A DNA stretch of 64,000 bases from Ceratodon purpureus (lineage: Eukaryota > Streptophyta > Bryopsida > Pseudoditrichales > Ditrichaceae), in assembly GCA_014871385.1 (NCBI GenBank), contig CM026429.1, positions 4,614,083-4,678,082 on the forward strand, in the 5' to 3' direction. Below the pieces are notes generated by a model. It saw only the letters and a program-made list of their open reading frames with translations, did no database searches and was not told where the DNA came from. The translations under genes and the position numbers were made by a program. Below are positions 41,753 through 52,492 of the stretch, piece by piece. Position 1 is the first letter of the stretch, and each line of letters opens with the position of its first letter.

Positions 41753-44700
41753 CTAAATGAGCCCCTCATGTTGTGCCCTATAACACTCCTCCGGGCACAT
41801 CCACCTCTTCCCGCAGGCTTTGCAAAACCACTTTTGCACACGGCCACAGATTACACATCTTCGCTTCAAAGTCGATCTATATAGGGTGTGGACAGTCGGG
41901 GGCCGTCTCAGTGGAGGGGCGGTATGGGTGAGTCTTTTGCGAGCCCGAATGGCACCCTGGGCTAGGTAAGTTCCAACTGCGATCTTGAACGCAAGGTGCG
42001 TGGTGGCTGGCAATCCAACAGCCTCCATTTCCTTCACCCAGCAGACGTAGGCATTGACCATTGTCTGGTCTACGACAAGATGAAACAATTTAAGCCACCA
42101 CTTGTGACACCTTAGTTGGCTAGAGTAGCTCCCCCGAAGCTGATCCGTGACGTCCACCCCCCGCATGTACTCCACGTACTGCCGGTGCATGGGGGAGGAC
42201 GGCACAATGAGCCTGCCTCTCAATCCATCCACCTTACGCAACACCTTCGTATTCGGCTCCCACGGCGGCGCAGCAGTGCTAAGGAGCGTGACCAGTTTCT
42301 TATCCTGCCAGGATACCACGCCCATCTGTCTGTGGACGTGGGTCCTGATCAGCATGGAACCCCGCACAGACGGATCCAACTGGCGGTACAAGCCTCCTGG
42401 CAAATTCTTACTGTACCTCCTCACGGTGCCGGTAGCCCATATACCTTTGCACATGAGGTCGTGAAAGAGATTTACACTTCCAAAAAAATTATCCACGACG
42501 AGACAATGTCCGCGATTCTCCAGCCCGGTCATCATGCGCTCCACCACGTGGTAGCCGAGGCCATGCGGCCCTGCTCCTGTTCCCTCTCCAAAGTATACCT
42601 CAATGGTGTACACAAATCTACTCTTTGAACTAGCAAGAAGCCACGCTTTAATACCAAACCTGACAGGTTTCTTAGGCATGAACTGCCTTATGAAACAATA
42701 CTTCCCTTTGTAGGGAATGACACATTCGTCTACTGTTATTTCCCTCTCTAAGTTATAGATCTCCCTGGAAACTGTGCCGAACATGTCCACGAGCCACCTT
42801 GTTTTTGCTATCCTGTCGAACTTCGGGTCTTTCACATCTCGGATCAGAGTACTGTTGTCCACCAGGTGGAGGCAGCGCATAATGTCCTCCCACCTCCTGA
42901 GCGTCATGATGGAGGCGATCAATGTGCAATACAGGAAGGGCTGCTTGCGCATCCAGTACTGGCGCACGCTGGGGAGGCGTTTGCAGCCCATGAGAACACA
43001 AATCCCTATCCACCCCCGGATTTCGTCACGGGTCACATCTTTCCACAGCCGTCCCCCTTTTGTCCTCGGCGCTTCATTCTCCACGGCAGGCATGGTGGTT
43101 TTGGCGTACCTGTTTGTTTCAAACACAATCCGGTCCAATACAGCATCAGACCAGTACATTTCAAATACAGTCTGGGGCAGCGGGACTCCCGGCGGTCTGG
43201 GGCCCTTCAACCCTGGTTCAGGGCCTGAGAAGTTGTCGCGACTTCGGACAAAGTTCACGCTGGCTGACGACCACGAGGCCTTCCTGTAGTAGGCAGCCAG
43301 TTGGTTCTCATCCATTGGCACCGGTGTGAAAGCATCCGGAGCCATGCACCATGCTTCAAGGCCCTCCGGGTCCTTCACCGCTTCATCCTCGCATATTTGT
43401 GCGAAGTCGGAGTCACTGCTGTAGAAGGTGTCTTCAAACTCCGGGAGCCAGTCGGAGCCACTCGAATCCGGGGCCTCCACTACAACTTTTACCTTACCTT
43501 TTGCGACCTTAATCACAGGAGGCAACATGTAATCCGGGAGATCAACGCTTACCTGCGGAAAGGTCATCCTCGCAGTTGAGTCTTGCGTTCCATCCACGCC
43601 TTCGATGTCGGAGGGGGGGTCGTAGTCGGCAATCGGCTTGCCCGCTGGCGCGGCTGCTGCGCTCTTCCCGGTGTTGTTCTCGGCTACGTGCTCCGTGCGC
43701 CCTGGGCCCTGTCCACTCCCAGCCCCGCTTGCTTCTCCCTCGGCTGCTTCAACCTCGTCATCTCCAGAGCTCCCGCCAAGTGCTGCATCTGCGGCCACCA
43801 CCGGTGTCCCCGGGTAGGAATCAAGTGATTCAGGGAACAGGACTGGCTGTTGTGGACTGAAGCAATGCTGCCTCTTCCACCAGCCATATCCATGTCCCCC
43901 CTCGCTGCCACATGCACGGATGTCTGGACCATTTGCGATCCGAACATTCTCTTCCGCCAAGTGGCACTCCGTGTTGTACCCCCCGAGATCACAAATTACC
44001 ATCTTCTGTCCCGTCACAAGGTGTATGCCCTCCCCGGTGACATCCCCTTGTGTCCATGAAGGGGTATCTCCTGTATGGAAAGATGACTCGGAGAGGAACC
44101 TGTTTGGAACAAGGACGGCCCACCCCGACCTCCTCGAACTCCAGTCCACGTAGGTTCCGAAGAAGCGCTCTGGCATTATGTCCACGTTCACCAGGACATG
44201 CCTCTCCATCGCTCCCCCAGGATGCGTGCTGTCGAAACCGATACTCCTCGCAATTGGAGTGGACCTCGTCCAAGAGTCATCACGGAACACCGCATCCCAG
44301 AGGTCCAGGTTCCAAGTCTCCATGCTCTGAACCGAGTGCTGCGATTCTGGAGCCACGAGATCTTCCGCTGCCTCGTACCCGTCGAAATGCGCAAGGACCT
44401 CGCGGATGGTGTCGTCATTTGCCGTCTGTCGCTCATATTCCGCCACTTGCGCCGCGAGCGCACGCGTTCTAACACCGTTTGTGAGGTTAGGAACGACTTC
44501 TGGGGGGAGCCAGTCCGTCGGCTTCCTCAGCTTGCGGATGCTTTTCCCCTTCAAATCCTTCCACTCCTTCACGGTCAGTCCCCCTCTAGCTTTCTTCCGT
44601 CCCTCTGCAATTCACCAAGTACGGACATTAATCCAACAAACTCTGCTTAGAACATTGTGATACCCATCGCGAAGTGGGCGACATGTTACGCAATCTACTC

Positions 44701-47232
44701 GGATGTTGGACAGTTCCAGGTAACGTACTCGGCAGTTGTGATATCGCAATGCTACGGTAACTCGTGAACTGGAAAAACAAAAGTACTTCCTCCTACAAAC
44801 CCAAGAGACACGTGCGCAGAGGAACTCATCGCACATGAGCATTTACAGGAAACAGAGGACCAGAACATTACCATAGAGGAGATTCTAATATACTTACGTG
44901 TAGAGGCGGGCGTCCACTCCGGAGGAGGAGGACCGAAATCGTTTGCTGGATCGCAGGCCGGCATGGGCGTCTGCTGTGCCAGGATTCCTACTCCGCAGCT
45001 CGCGTCCCCGACCTTCTTCGCTCGGGACTTCCGCGGGGGCTTTGGTGTGCTTTCCCCCCCTTCTGGAGCGACCTTCTTCAGCCTCGGCTGGCGGGGCTTC
45101 CGGGGCCTCTTCAGGCCATCCACTGCCTGCGTCATGACGACCTCTGCTTCCCCACGTGGTCCCTGGCTGTCCACCCCTAACAAGGGAGCTGAAGCCGCCT
45201 GCAATGGAAGCTTTGTAGGCGTTATTCCCTCAGTTTCCCCCTATACAGAGTTTCTACTCTTCAGAAAAAAAAAAAAAAATCACACACAGAGCACGAATGT
45301 TCACACCTTATAACATGTAAGAGTAGGAGGAGGTCTTCCTTACCTTTTTTCCCCTCGGCTTGCGGGGTTTCTTGAGGCATGGCTCCAGACCCCCCTCCTT
45401 CGCCTGCGTGGTGGCCATATCCGCGTCCGGTACCACCTCCTGCGTGTTTCCCTCGAACACAGCAGACGGAACCGCCTGCACCAGGGGATCGTTAGCATGA
45501 CTCCCCTACATCCCCCTCATGAACCGCGTATGTCTTTAAGAAAAATTTAATCAACACACAAGGAACGCATTCAAAACTGAAGACTCTGTTTCATGAGGTT
45601 CGTCAATTACCTTCTTCTGTCTGGAAGTGCGCGGCCTTTTGGCCGGCGTGCTGGCCATATCCCCGCCCGCTACCACTCCCGCGGTGTCCCCGGGTTCCAA
45701 CAAAGGCTCCGGAACAACCTATTGGCACGAAGTCGTTAGCATGAGTTCCGAACAGCCCTCCACTGAATGGAGTATGTCTTCACAGAAAACAGGAATTACA
45801 CTGTGCATGACGACATTTACAGTTGAAGAGTGCACTGCATTCGCGGTTTACCTTCTTCACTCGTGGCTTGTACTGTCTCTTTGGCCGTGCCTCCGGCACT
45901 CCCTCCAGCGCCTGCGTGCCCTCCACTTGAGGGTCCCGTCCCAGCTCCGTCGTATTCATGACCAACACCGGGGGTGGAATCACCTTCGCACAGACGGTGG
46001 TCAGTCACAGTCCCCTCCCTTTCAAGTAAGGCCGTAAATCATGAAGGGCCGGAGGTCAGCATCGTAACAACTGAATCGCACAATTGGCATCGACAAAACA
46101 TTGAGGAATTATTAATTAATGCTTACCTTCGTCGCCCTTGCTCTCGGAGGTTGCTTTGGCTTCGGGGACGGGTCGACATTCTCCTTGCCACCCTGTGTCC
46201 CCTCTGTCTCTGCTGCGACTCCCCCCTGCAACACCTTCCATTACAACAGAGGCGAATTTTGAGCTCCACGAGAACCCTGAACGCAGGAAACATAGACCTC
46301 AAAGAAACTGCAAACTTCCCCGGCAAAAACTCGCAATGGAAATCCAGCATTTCAATGAAGAGAGGAACCTGTTTCTGGGCCTTCGTTAGCCGCGGTTTTC
46401 TTGGCTTCTTTGGAAGGGCCCCACTCTCCGGCGCCGTTTGCACCAGGACCACATCGGAATCGACTATCTCCTGCGGATGCCAATGAAAGAAACTGTAAGT
46501 TCTGTACAATTGCTCACCGAAGTTCAACTTCCATTCAGAAATAGTGCTTGTGCCCTAATTTGTATCTGAATTTCTTGAAATGGCTGTGGAAGGGGTCGTC
46601 ACCTCCGTCTGCCTGCATGAACCTTCTTTGCAATACGAGTTCTTCAAGAATGGATATGTGCTACAGAACACTCATCAATCAATGCTGGCTGTAACAGTCT
46701 TGTAAGAAGACATCAGACATTGCCTACCAATGACAGAATGTGAGAACCCTAAACCGAAGGACGGGGCTCCGGGTGAGTATATACCTGCGGAGTCTTGTTT
46801 GGATCCGTCGTGAGGGGATCCTGTGTGGGAGGCGGCTGCGACCCTGCCTTGGAGGTCCTCGCCAGGCGCTTCAACATTTTTTCCCGAACTTGGGAACACG
46901 TGATTGCGCAAGATGTCCGTCACAGTTGCAGGAAAAGGCCGTCGCTCGCACCAACCGAGAATGCGAGCTGCGTGTCTGTACCACAGGTACCGACACCGTT
47001 CTGGCTCCCCAAATTTTCCCCTACGATTCCACTTGCTCGGACGTGGTTCCTTGAGCACTGTCCTCGCGTCCAGGAGTTGCAACGCGCGCTCCACTCCACG
47101 CACTGAAACTCCTTGCCCTTCGAACCACTTCTTCAATTCTCCCCCCACCGCTCCAAGTTCCCTTCCTGATTGATTGTGGCCTGTCTCTCCCATGTATGGG
47201 TTCTCTCTGGAATCAATCACCACGAATTCTAC
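41753..47232 (-). CDS. piggyBac transposase with long modular N-terminal extension
   Basis: The last exon (41753-44604) holds the transposase. Upstream exons 44898-45198, 45344-45475, 45611-45718, 45852-45983, 46127-46225 and 46369-46470 join in frame, giving at least 1241 residues. A further 5' exon (46785-47232) is likely, but its junction is unresolved. Counting from the GTG at 44572, the DDE-type residues are Asp615 (ITVDEC), Asp694 (LVVDNF) and Asp807 (GVDVTDQ, with Asp810 behind). The end has a cross-brace cysteine domain (Cys906, 909, 917, 920, 926, 930 and His935). These catalyse cut-and-paste transposition at TTAA through hairpin intermediates. The five small exons 45344-46470 are each a multiple of three, and most end in Lys/Arg/Pro-rich motifs (KKPRKPR, RPKRQYKPRVKK), as does the adjoining exon. 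They may bind DNA like AT-hooks. No frame damage is seen. Confidence 0.92.
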
Positions 47233-47840
47233 CTGCAAATGAGCAATACTGATTGCAACCAACACGAATTCCAATCCCCACCACCAAACCCTCTTGTAGG
47301 CAAGTCCAGAGTCCATCCTACCAATCGCCCCTCTCAACCGGTACACCTTCAACGTGGTTGTCAACCTCATTGCAGCCGCCTCCGCACAGCGACTCCCCGC
47401 AGCCCTTCAGTCCGGATGCCTCATACAAAAACATAAACAAAGTTGTAGAGCCGCAAAACAAGAGTGGGGGAGGTGGAAGGCGAAAAACGGAGCGGGAATC
47501 CCATATCGCCACACGCGGGAGTCCTTGTAACGACGACGACCACCTCACCCGGTCACCAACGGCCACCGCAGATCACGGGGATCTTACCCCCAAGACCGTC
47601 CCCGACCTCCGTCAGAATGAGCAGTTTCCTCAGGAATACGTGGATATGCGCATACATTTCGTCACAGACACCGGAGTATGGCTTAGAATGAAATTCAAAA
47701 AATCATGTAATTATCACATCTTCAATGCCGTCATATCCGTAGTTACTCCCGAAACTAGATTCCATGTCCTTCGAGGTGAAAACCGCTAATACAGCACTAC
47801 CGTAGGCCAGAATGGCCTGTCAGCTCCTTTAGGGGTTAAA

Positions 47841-48144
47841 ATCAGTGTATCACAGAGCTGATCATCAGACTCGTAACCCACCGGGGGGCCCGTCTCGGGC
47901 TCCTGATTGGCCAAAAGACAGTGAATTACTCACCGTTACTCCTGATAGGCCAAAAGAGAGTGCATTATGACGACCGACACGGTAGCACGGGTATATAATG
48001 AGAACCTACTCAGTATCCGCAATGTATCACATTGCGACATGAGTGTTAGAGCCAAGACTCGAACTCGAGACCTTTGATTTCAGAATTTTAGGCGGTGCGA
48101 AACTCACTGTGGGCGCCCTCGATGGGCCCCCGGTGGGCTACGTC
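47841..48144. other. Right flank of the piggyBac element with a tRNA-like relic
   Basis: The flank resumes the tandem-repeat-like sequence, then has two related boxes (TTGGCCAAAAGA and TAGGCCAAAAGA, about 47915 and 47947). On the minus strand a segment at about 48050-48075 reads GGTCTCGAGTTCGAGTCTTG, resembling a tRNA T-arm/box B. No complete tRNA is formed, so this is at most a SINE or tRNA relic. Confidence 0.35.
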
Positions 48145-48273
48145 ACGTTATTGCACAGGTCCGAGGGTTTACGGTGTGTAATGCACTCCCACCTACCTTC
48201 CTCGTGCTTCGCACTCGGTAGGTAGGTGGGAGTGCATTACCCACCGTAAACCCTCTCGTCCATGCAATAACGT
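48145..48273. repeat. Long hairpin (foldback) repeat, 129 bp
   Basis: The arms share ACGTTATTGCA at the outside, then GGGTTTACGGTG, GTAATGCACTCCCACCTACC towards the centre, with a loop of about 19 bases. There are few mismatches. It is a foldback element or hairpin MITE. No clear target duplication is seen. It lies 300 bp from the piggyBac right end but outside its TTAA. Confidence 0.75.
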
Positions 48274-48489
48274 AGTTCATCATTATCACATTCACCCTGC
48301 ACCTGCACCTTGACCCTGCAAAGGTTGGACCCTCAACGGAACAGTTTTCAACCTCAAAGAATTGGGAGCAACCTCAGCTGGTCCACACGAAGAGAAACCC
48401 ATTTCAAGCGATTGAGGCATACGAAATATTGCACTAGAGATTACAGGTCGACGGCTTTGCCTCATCTCATAGTTCCCAAGTTTGGATTT

Positions 48490-49023
48490 ATTTCTCAATC
48501 GAGTGAGGCCTTAGTCCCGAATTGAGTGATGTTTTCCTTCTGAATTCAGTTGGGTTCAGCTCCGAATTGAGTGAAGTCATTGTTCTGAACCAACTGGGGT
48601 TTTAGTTCTGAATTCAGTTGGGTTTTGGTTCTGAATTGATTGAGGTCTTAGTTTTAGATTGAGCGATGTTTTAATTCTGAATAGAGTTGGGTTTTAGGTC
48701 TGAATCCAGTTGGGTTTTTGTTCTGGATTGAGTTGGGTTTTTGTTTTGAATTGAGTTGGGATTATAGTTTTGAATTGAGTTGGGATTTTAGTTTTGAATT
48801 GAGTTGGGATTTTAGTTTTGAATTGAGTTGGGATTTTAGTTTTGAATTGAGTTGGGATTTTAGTTTTGAATTGAGTTGGGTTTTAGTTTTGAATTGAGTT
48901 GGGTTTTAGTTTTGAATTGAGTTGGGTTTTAGTTCTGGATTGAGTTGGGTTTTAGTTTTGAATTAAGTGGAATTTTAGGTCTGAATTGGGTTGGGTTTTA
49001 GTTTTGAATTGAGTTGGGTTTTG
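48490..49023 (+). repeat. Minisatellite, about 22-24 bp unit, over 20 copies
   Basis: Units follow the pattern GAATTGAGTTGGGATTTTAG plus TTTT. Units near 48770-48880 are almost identical, while the first units near 48500 are diverged. The array ends 17 bp before the start codon of the DNL zinc-finger gene, so it forms that gene's leader or core promoter. Confidence 0.9.
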
Positions 49024-49039
49024 GGAGGGTCTGGGTAAA

Positions 49040-50213
49040 ATGGTGATTGGCACCATGGCCATGACGCAAGTTTCTGGAATCACTTGCCCTCAGAGTGTTT
49101 CCAGAAGTTGCTGTAATGGTAGACTGCAACAGCCTGTTGTAGTGGTTTCAGGGATTGGGTCTTCGCGCATGGATTCTACACTGCGGTTTGCGCGACTATC
49201 GTACAACAGTGGTATGTAAGCATTGCTTTGCCATTCAGAGTTCTACAGCTGATTGTTTTGTCGTTGGCATGGTTTCAGATTGGTATTGAGAATTAGGGTT
49301 TAGGGTGTTGATTCTGGTGCTTGTGGTTATGTGTGATTGCCAGGAATAATTATTAATTTGCAATTAGGATTGACAAGCAGTTCTTGTGTGTCGCTAGGTG
49401 CTTCTCATATCAAAGCTGGTCTAAATGGTTTCACGACTTTGGGAAACCGGTGTCAAAGACGGACGTGTAAAGGAAGGGTTAGTTGCCAATTGGGAGGAGC
49501 AGCTTCATCGCGGGAAGATGAGATTGGACCAGATGCAAATGTGCCGTCTATGTCAGATGGGACTTCGGTGAGTTGTCTTACATTATTTCAATTCATCTTG
49601 TAGTTGTAGTGAGGATATGATCGTCCATGGAGCCACTGGCTTTTGTGTTGCACTCTTATGGCTAAGATAAGTGGGTCGGCAAAGGTTTGCAGGTGTCGAG
49701 ATGTGTATTTGTTTCTTCCCGTGCCTGATATTACTGAAAGGGATTGATAGGATTGGCAGGATACGCTCTTGTCATGGAGAAGGACTGTATCTTTATATGA
49801 ATTGACAAAGTAATAGTTATTGCTTGTGATCTGCAGGTTCAATTCGATTTGAATTTACCTCGAAGGTCAACTCTTTTGGAATTTACGTGTAATGTTTGCA
49901 AAGCTCGTACACAACGTATGATCAATCCAGATGCATTTCGTCGGGGCACAATTTACGTCCAGGTATGGTTACGTTCATGGTATCACCCTGCATTGATTTC
50001 TCCAGTAGCATCTTTGGAAGTGTTTTCAGAATGTTGAGTTTGGTGGTCAAATGGCAAAGCGATACTCGTCTCATACTGTGGTTGGAAATCTGTTTGTGAC
50101 AGTGCGGAAGTTGCGAAGTGTATCATCAGTTGGTGGACAATTTGAACCTCGTTAAAGAATATGATTTTAAAAACGAAGTTGATCCTTCAATGAGGAATGA
50201 TCTGGAGGTTTGA
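49040..50213 (+). CDS. DNL-type zinc-finger protein (Hsp70-escort family), probably plastid-targeted
   Basis: Exons 49040-49211, 49398-49567, 49837-49962 and 50103-50213 join to 192 residues. The first 110 or so are Ser/Arg-rich with few acids, as in an organelle transit peptide. The core has CNVC (132-135) and CGSC (157-160) zinc pairs and HQLVDNL (164-170), the motif that names the DNL family. Relatives (Zim17/HEP) keep organellar Hsp70 soluble and active. The last codons may instead be spliced: a GTTTGA donor at 50208 could join an exon starting at 50303 (EDSIKES), which lengthens the C-terminus. A minisatellite lies directly upstream and may affect expression. There are three in-frame Met codons near the start; I chose the first. 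Confidence 0.86.
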
Positions 50214-52492
50214 CGTTTGACTACATATGAGCGCTTCAAATGTTAGTTTTGATTGAAACATAGATTATATGCTCCTCAAATTGATTTCTCTTCGTGGTTC
50301 AGGAGGATAGTATAAAGGAGTCAATTTCAAATCCTTCTACAGAACCTACTCTCGACAATATGGTGAAGCATATGATCAGTTATTCTATAATACAATTTTC
50401 CGAAGTTCAATGATTGCATTGTCCTGCTGTTGCTTTTTGGATTGCAGTTGTCGTCAGACTAGTCTAAACTCTATATCCTGGTCCTTTCAAACTACATGTT
50501 AAAACTGAAATGCACTAGATTGCGCGACTTGGAACTCATCACCAGTTTCAAACCATTCTGTTGCTCCGAGCGAGAGGAATGATGCCGCAGAAAATCAATG
50601 ATTCAATTCAAGTTCCTATGTACAGTACATCCACATCTGATATGCAAATCAACAACGGACTGCCCCAATAGTAAGCGAATACTTGAATGGACCTCAAACG
50701 GCATTGAGAGTGATGCTTGATCCCCAAACTCGAGTGTCACGGAAAAGAGGAATTTCGCAAATTCGTAGCAGAGTTGGCATGGTACGCTCTTCATCCTGTC
50801 AGGAAATAATGCACTTTCAGAAAGGGACATTTATGGATTAAGCCTGTAAGAGCTCACTCAAGGGCGGTGGCTGGCAAGCGTTGCCTGTGTTCTGGCCATC
50901 TCGTGCTCGTGCACTATCCGGTACATTTTTGGCACCGAGGTTGGATTGATGCAATTGATGGCCTAGCAGCCTCCCTTTTCATTCTCTTCACAAGAGACTG
51001 TAGGAACTGAAAGTGATACTAGGAGAGTTGACTCTTTCTTGTGTACCTCTGTAAGCTTTTAACGATCAATTTATGGTACAATAGTCACTCTCTGCTTTCC
51101 AATCGGATTTCCTTAGTTTTTTACAACTCTAGTTAAAAGCAGTAACTTACGGATTGAAGTGAACTTAGAAAGTGGTGATTGAGGTGAGTTGCATGCCACA
51201 TTGTCCCAGCATGAAGTAGTTTGAAGATTGTTCCATCAGTTATTGGGGACCCACAGGCATTGACAGATCATGAGCCGAAATCAGTAATACACTTCCGTAT
51301 GTGAGTGCCGTCATCGACACTCCCGTTTAGAGAGTCCGTAGCGACATCTGGAATGGATGTTAATCCAGAACTAGAAGAAATACTTTCAGTTTCAACGGAA
51401 TAAGTATGAACCTGGCAATAATTATTTTGAGTAGTAAATAATCATGATAGCTGGCTGAGAGTGGACCTCACGAGGTGGGAAGAAGGATGTAATTGTTCAC
51501 CTTTCCAGAAGGTTTTGCACATTGCACTCAAAAGCCTCTCGTTCCAAAACCTTCGAGTGTTTTTGTAAGAGTGGTAGCAACGGAATCCAGACGTTTTTCA
51601 GGCGGCAATGTCCCCTCATTGAAATAAACCAGGACAGTGGATAAATTTAATTACCTTCCTGTTGCAGAAATGACCAGCCAGCTAACTGATGCATTTTTTT
51701 GGTGGCCCAATTAGCTTCATGTGTTTCACGAGTATGTCCATCAAAGTGACTCATAGCTTTCATCGTAGGCTGTTGCACTTGCATTTGTTTCTGCCTCTGC
51801 CAGTGAGAAAGGGATCTGCCAAGAATCAGATTGGCTTATCTTGGCAGTGCACTTCATGTTTATTTCTGGGACGAAGACGTGTCGTTTGAACCCCTCGCAA
51901 AGATGTGTCCAAGTCCGCATCGTCACTCTTGTGATGAAATCCCGTCGCTTTGATATTGAATTGGGGCCGCTTCCACTCGATGTTATTTCACTTGTGCAAC
52001 GCAGGCAAGTTACATGGATGATTCAATACTACCTGAGTCTAACTAGTGATCCACTCGAATATATTTGAAGCTCCGAAAAGTGTCATGGTGTACATCTTCG
52101 AGGGTACATTTAATACGACCATAAGAGGAGTAAATCATATGACACTTGGGACTTCGACCTGAATATACAGCTAGGTTCCAGATTGGCCTCACATGAGGAC
52201 GGTATGCTGCAAGCACTCAACACTGTACACATGAATTTCCTGAATAGATCTGGAAGTTTGTCAAGACTATATAAGAGTGCCTTCTTGATCGGTTTTGCAA
52301 TTAGTGGTCAGACATCTGCTGTAAAGCTTCTCTACATCTCATTCTGCAGTAACGTTGCCACAACTGGTGTAGATGGGCACAAGTGGAGACACCGAGTGTT
52401 CAGATGAAACTGCATGAGCTGGTAGATAACAGCATTCGGAAACAGGAAATATCCTTTGAAGACGATAGCATTACTTACCTCCGTAGGGCTTC
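50214..52492. other. Spacer between DNL gene and polygalacturonase
   Basis: It holds the 3' region of the DNL gene, possibly including an alternative last exon to about 50411. The rest has only short frames without domains. I see no gene, RNA gene or clear repeat in it. Confidence 0.5.

Larger units (their letters stand above)
36461..47836 (-). mobile_element. Large piggyBac-superfamily DNA transposon, 11.4 kb, apparently complete
   Basis: The left end (36461-36474) is CCCCTAAAGGAGCT and the right end (47823-47836) is its exact inverse. TTAA flanks both sides (36457-36460 and 47837-47840), the signature target duplication of piggyBac. Each end has a small subterminal hairpin: TGCTC/GAGCA on the left and AGGCCA/TGGCCT on the right. 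The genes read on the minus strand: the transposase (about 47.2-41.75 kb), an acidic ORF (about 40.3-39.6 kb) and a two-B3-domain protein (38.7-37.3 kb). Its base composition is clearly more GC-rich than the left flank. Intact ends and an intact catalytic triad suggest recent transposition and possible autonomy. Classic piggyBac elements are about 2-3 kb, so this one is several times larger. Confidence 0.93.

Noticed and set aside
42116..44650. Many plus-strand frames of 70-170 codons opposite the transposase
   Set aside because: Mirror frames of a GC-rich coding exon.
48045..48110. Possible tRNA gene
   Set aside because: Only a T-arm-like segment is present; no acceptor stem or anticodon arm can be formed.
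48145..48273. Foldback repeat considered as the true right end of the large element
   Set aside because: The TTAA and exact inverted ends place the border at 47836; the hairpin has no partner at the left end.
48490..49023. CRISPR-like array
   Set aside because: Contiguous units with no spacers in a eukaryotic genome; it is a minisatellite.
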